Below, in pieces: positions 7,226-7,388 of a DNA stretch of 7,388 bases. The DNA is from an uncultured Eubacteriales bacterium (GTDB lineage Bacteria > Bacillota > Clostridia > Oscillospirales > Acutalibacteraceae): positions 1-7,388 of the forward strand of contig CAKTXU010000087.1 of assembly GCA_934630995.1 (NCBI GenBank), written 5' to 3'. Numbering within the stretch: the first letter of the stretch is position 1; each line of letters opens with the position of its first letter. The notes beneath the pieces were generated by a model. The model saw nothing but the letters and a program-made list of their open reading frames with translations, was not told the origin of the DNA and ran no database searches. The translations under genes were made by a program, and so were the position numbers.

Positions 7226-7261
7226 ACCCTGCCGGAGCCCACTGGCCGGCTCCGGCAGGGT
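7226..7261 (+). terminator. Intergenic GC-rich hairpin after the lipoprotein gene (weak terminator or mRNA-stabilising structure)
   Basis: ACCCTGCCGGAGCC (7226-7239) and GGCTCCGGCAGGGT (7248-7261) are perfect inverted repeats of 14 bp around an 8-nt loop, starting 16 nt after the TGA. What follows is CCCTTTGCTG, which has only three T, so it lacks the U-tract of a classical intrinsic terminator. It may reduce transcription into the next gene, or protect the 3' end of the lipoprotein message. Confidence 0.7.
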
Positions 7262-7298
7262 CCCTTTGCTGATTACAACGAATGGCGGGTGGATTTGG

Positions 7299-7388
7299 GT
7301 GATAAAAAAACGGCTGTTGGCTCTGACCGTTTCCCTGGCGCTGCTGCTGGGGATGTCCGCCGCGCTGCCTATACGGGCGGAGGAGGCG
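7299..7388 (+). CDS. N-terminus of a further secreted protein (partial)
   Basis: GTG at 7299 opens a frame that stays open to the window's end (30 codons): MIKKRLLALTVSLALLLGMS, then AALPIRAEEA. This is a clear signal peptide: basic IKKR, a long Leu/Ala core, and likely cleavage at IRA/EEA. A GGTGGA site at 7288-7293, 5 nt upstream, supports the GTG. The mature sequence is only a few residues long, so the product cannot be named. It may be another paralogue of the array or a different surface protein. It lies 88 nt after the lipoprotein gene, beyond the hairpin, and may be transcribed by readthrough. Confidence 0.6.
   Translation, partial: MIKKRLLALTVSLALLLGMSAALPIRAEEA

Noticed and set aside
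7211..7298. Promoter for the last gene (TTGAAA at 7214, TTGCTG at 7266)
   Set aside because: Neither hexamer has a plausible -10 element at 16-18 nt spacing.

Overview
The window is densely coding, entirely on the + strand, with a high-GC, Gram-positive look. It has strong purine-rich Shine-Dalgarno sites, a TTG/GTG start choice, a lipobox-bearing solute-binding lipoprotein, and secreted proteins held by a C-terminal membrane helix with a Lys/Arg tail. GC-rich, carbohydrate-using Bacillota (Clostridia of the Oscillospiraceae/Christensenellales kind, or Paenibacillaceae) would fit. That placement is an inference from style, as no marker gene is present.

Layout. Bases 1-76 are the last codons of an upstream gene, ending in a membrane helix and a basic tail. 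A complete 877-codon gene follows (94-2727). Next is a full-length paralogue of it (2737-5379) whose reading frame is intact except for one in-frame amber TAG at 4243-4245. Then comes a 600-residue ABC-transporter solute-binding lipoprotein with an extra C-terminal beta-rich, CBM-like domain (5408-7210). A perfect 14-bp hairpin without a U-tract follows (7226-7261). At 7299 a further secreted protein begins with a signal peptide and runs off the window. Gaps between genes are 17, 9, 28 and 88 nt, so the first four genes look like one operon whose promoter lies upstream of the window.

How they may work together. The two large paralogues share a signal peptide, an N-terminal beta-rich domain, a central region resembling a glycoside-hydrolase TIM barrel, a C-terminal beta domain, an alpha-helical segment and a C-terminal membrane anchor. 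I read them as surface-anchored, glycosidase-like proteins of unnamed family. With the binding lipoprotein they resemble part of a Gram-positive polysaccharide-utilisation locus: carbohydrate is processed or held at the outer face of the membrane and the product is passed to an importer whose permeases are not in this window. Glycan substrate and catalytic activity are inferences.

The most notable point is the amber codon. Homology to the upstream paralogue continues in the same frame on both sides, with no indel, and the amber falls at codon 503 in register with Glu503 of the paralogue. The end of the first gene at 74-76 shows TAG used as a genuine stop. A recent nonsense mutation, or a sequencing/assembly error, is therefore more likely than genome-wide TAG recoding, although site-specific readthrough cannot be excluded from sequence alone.
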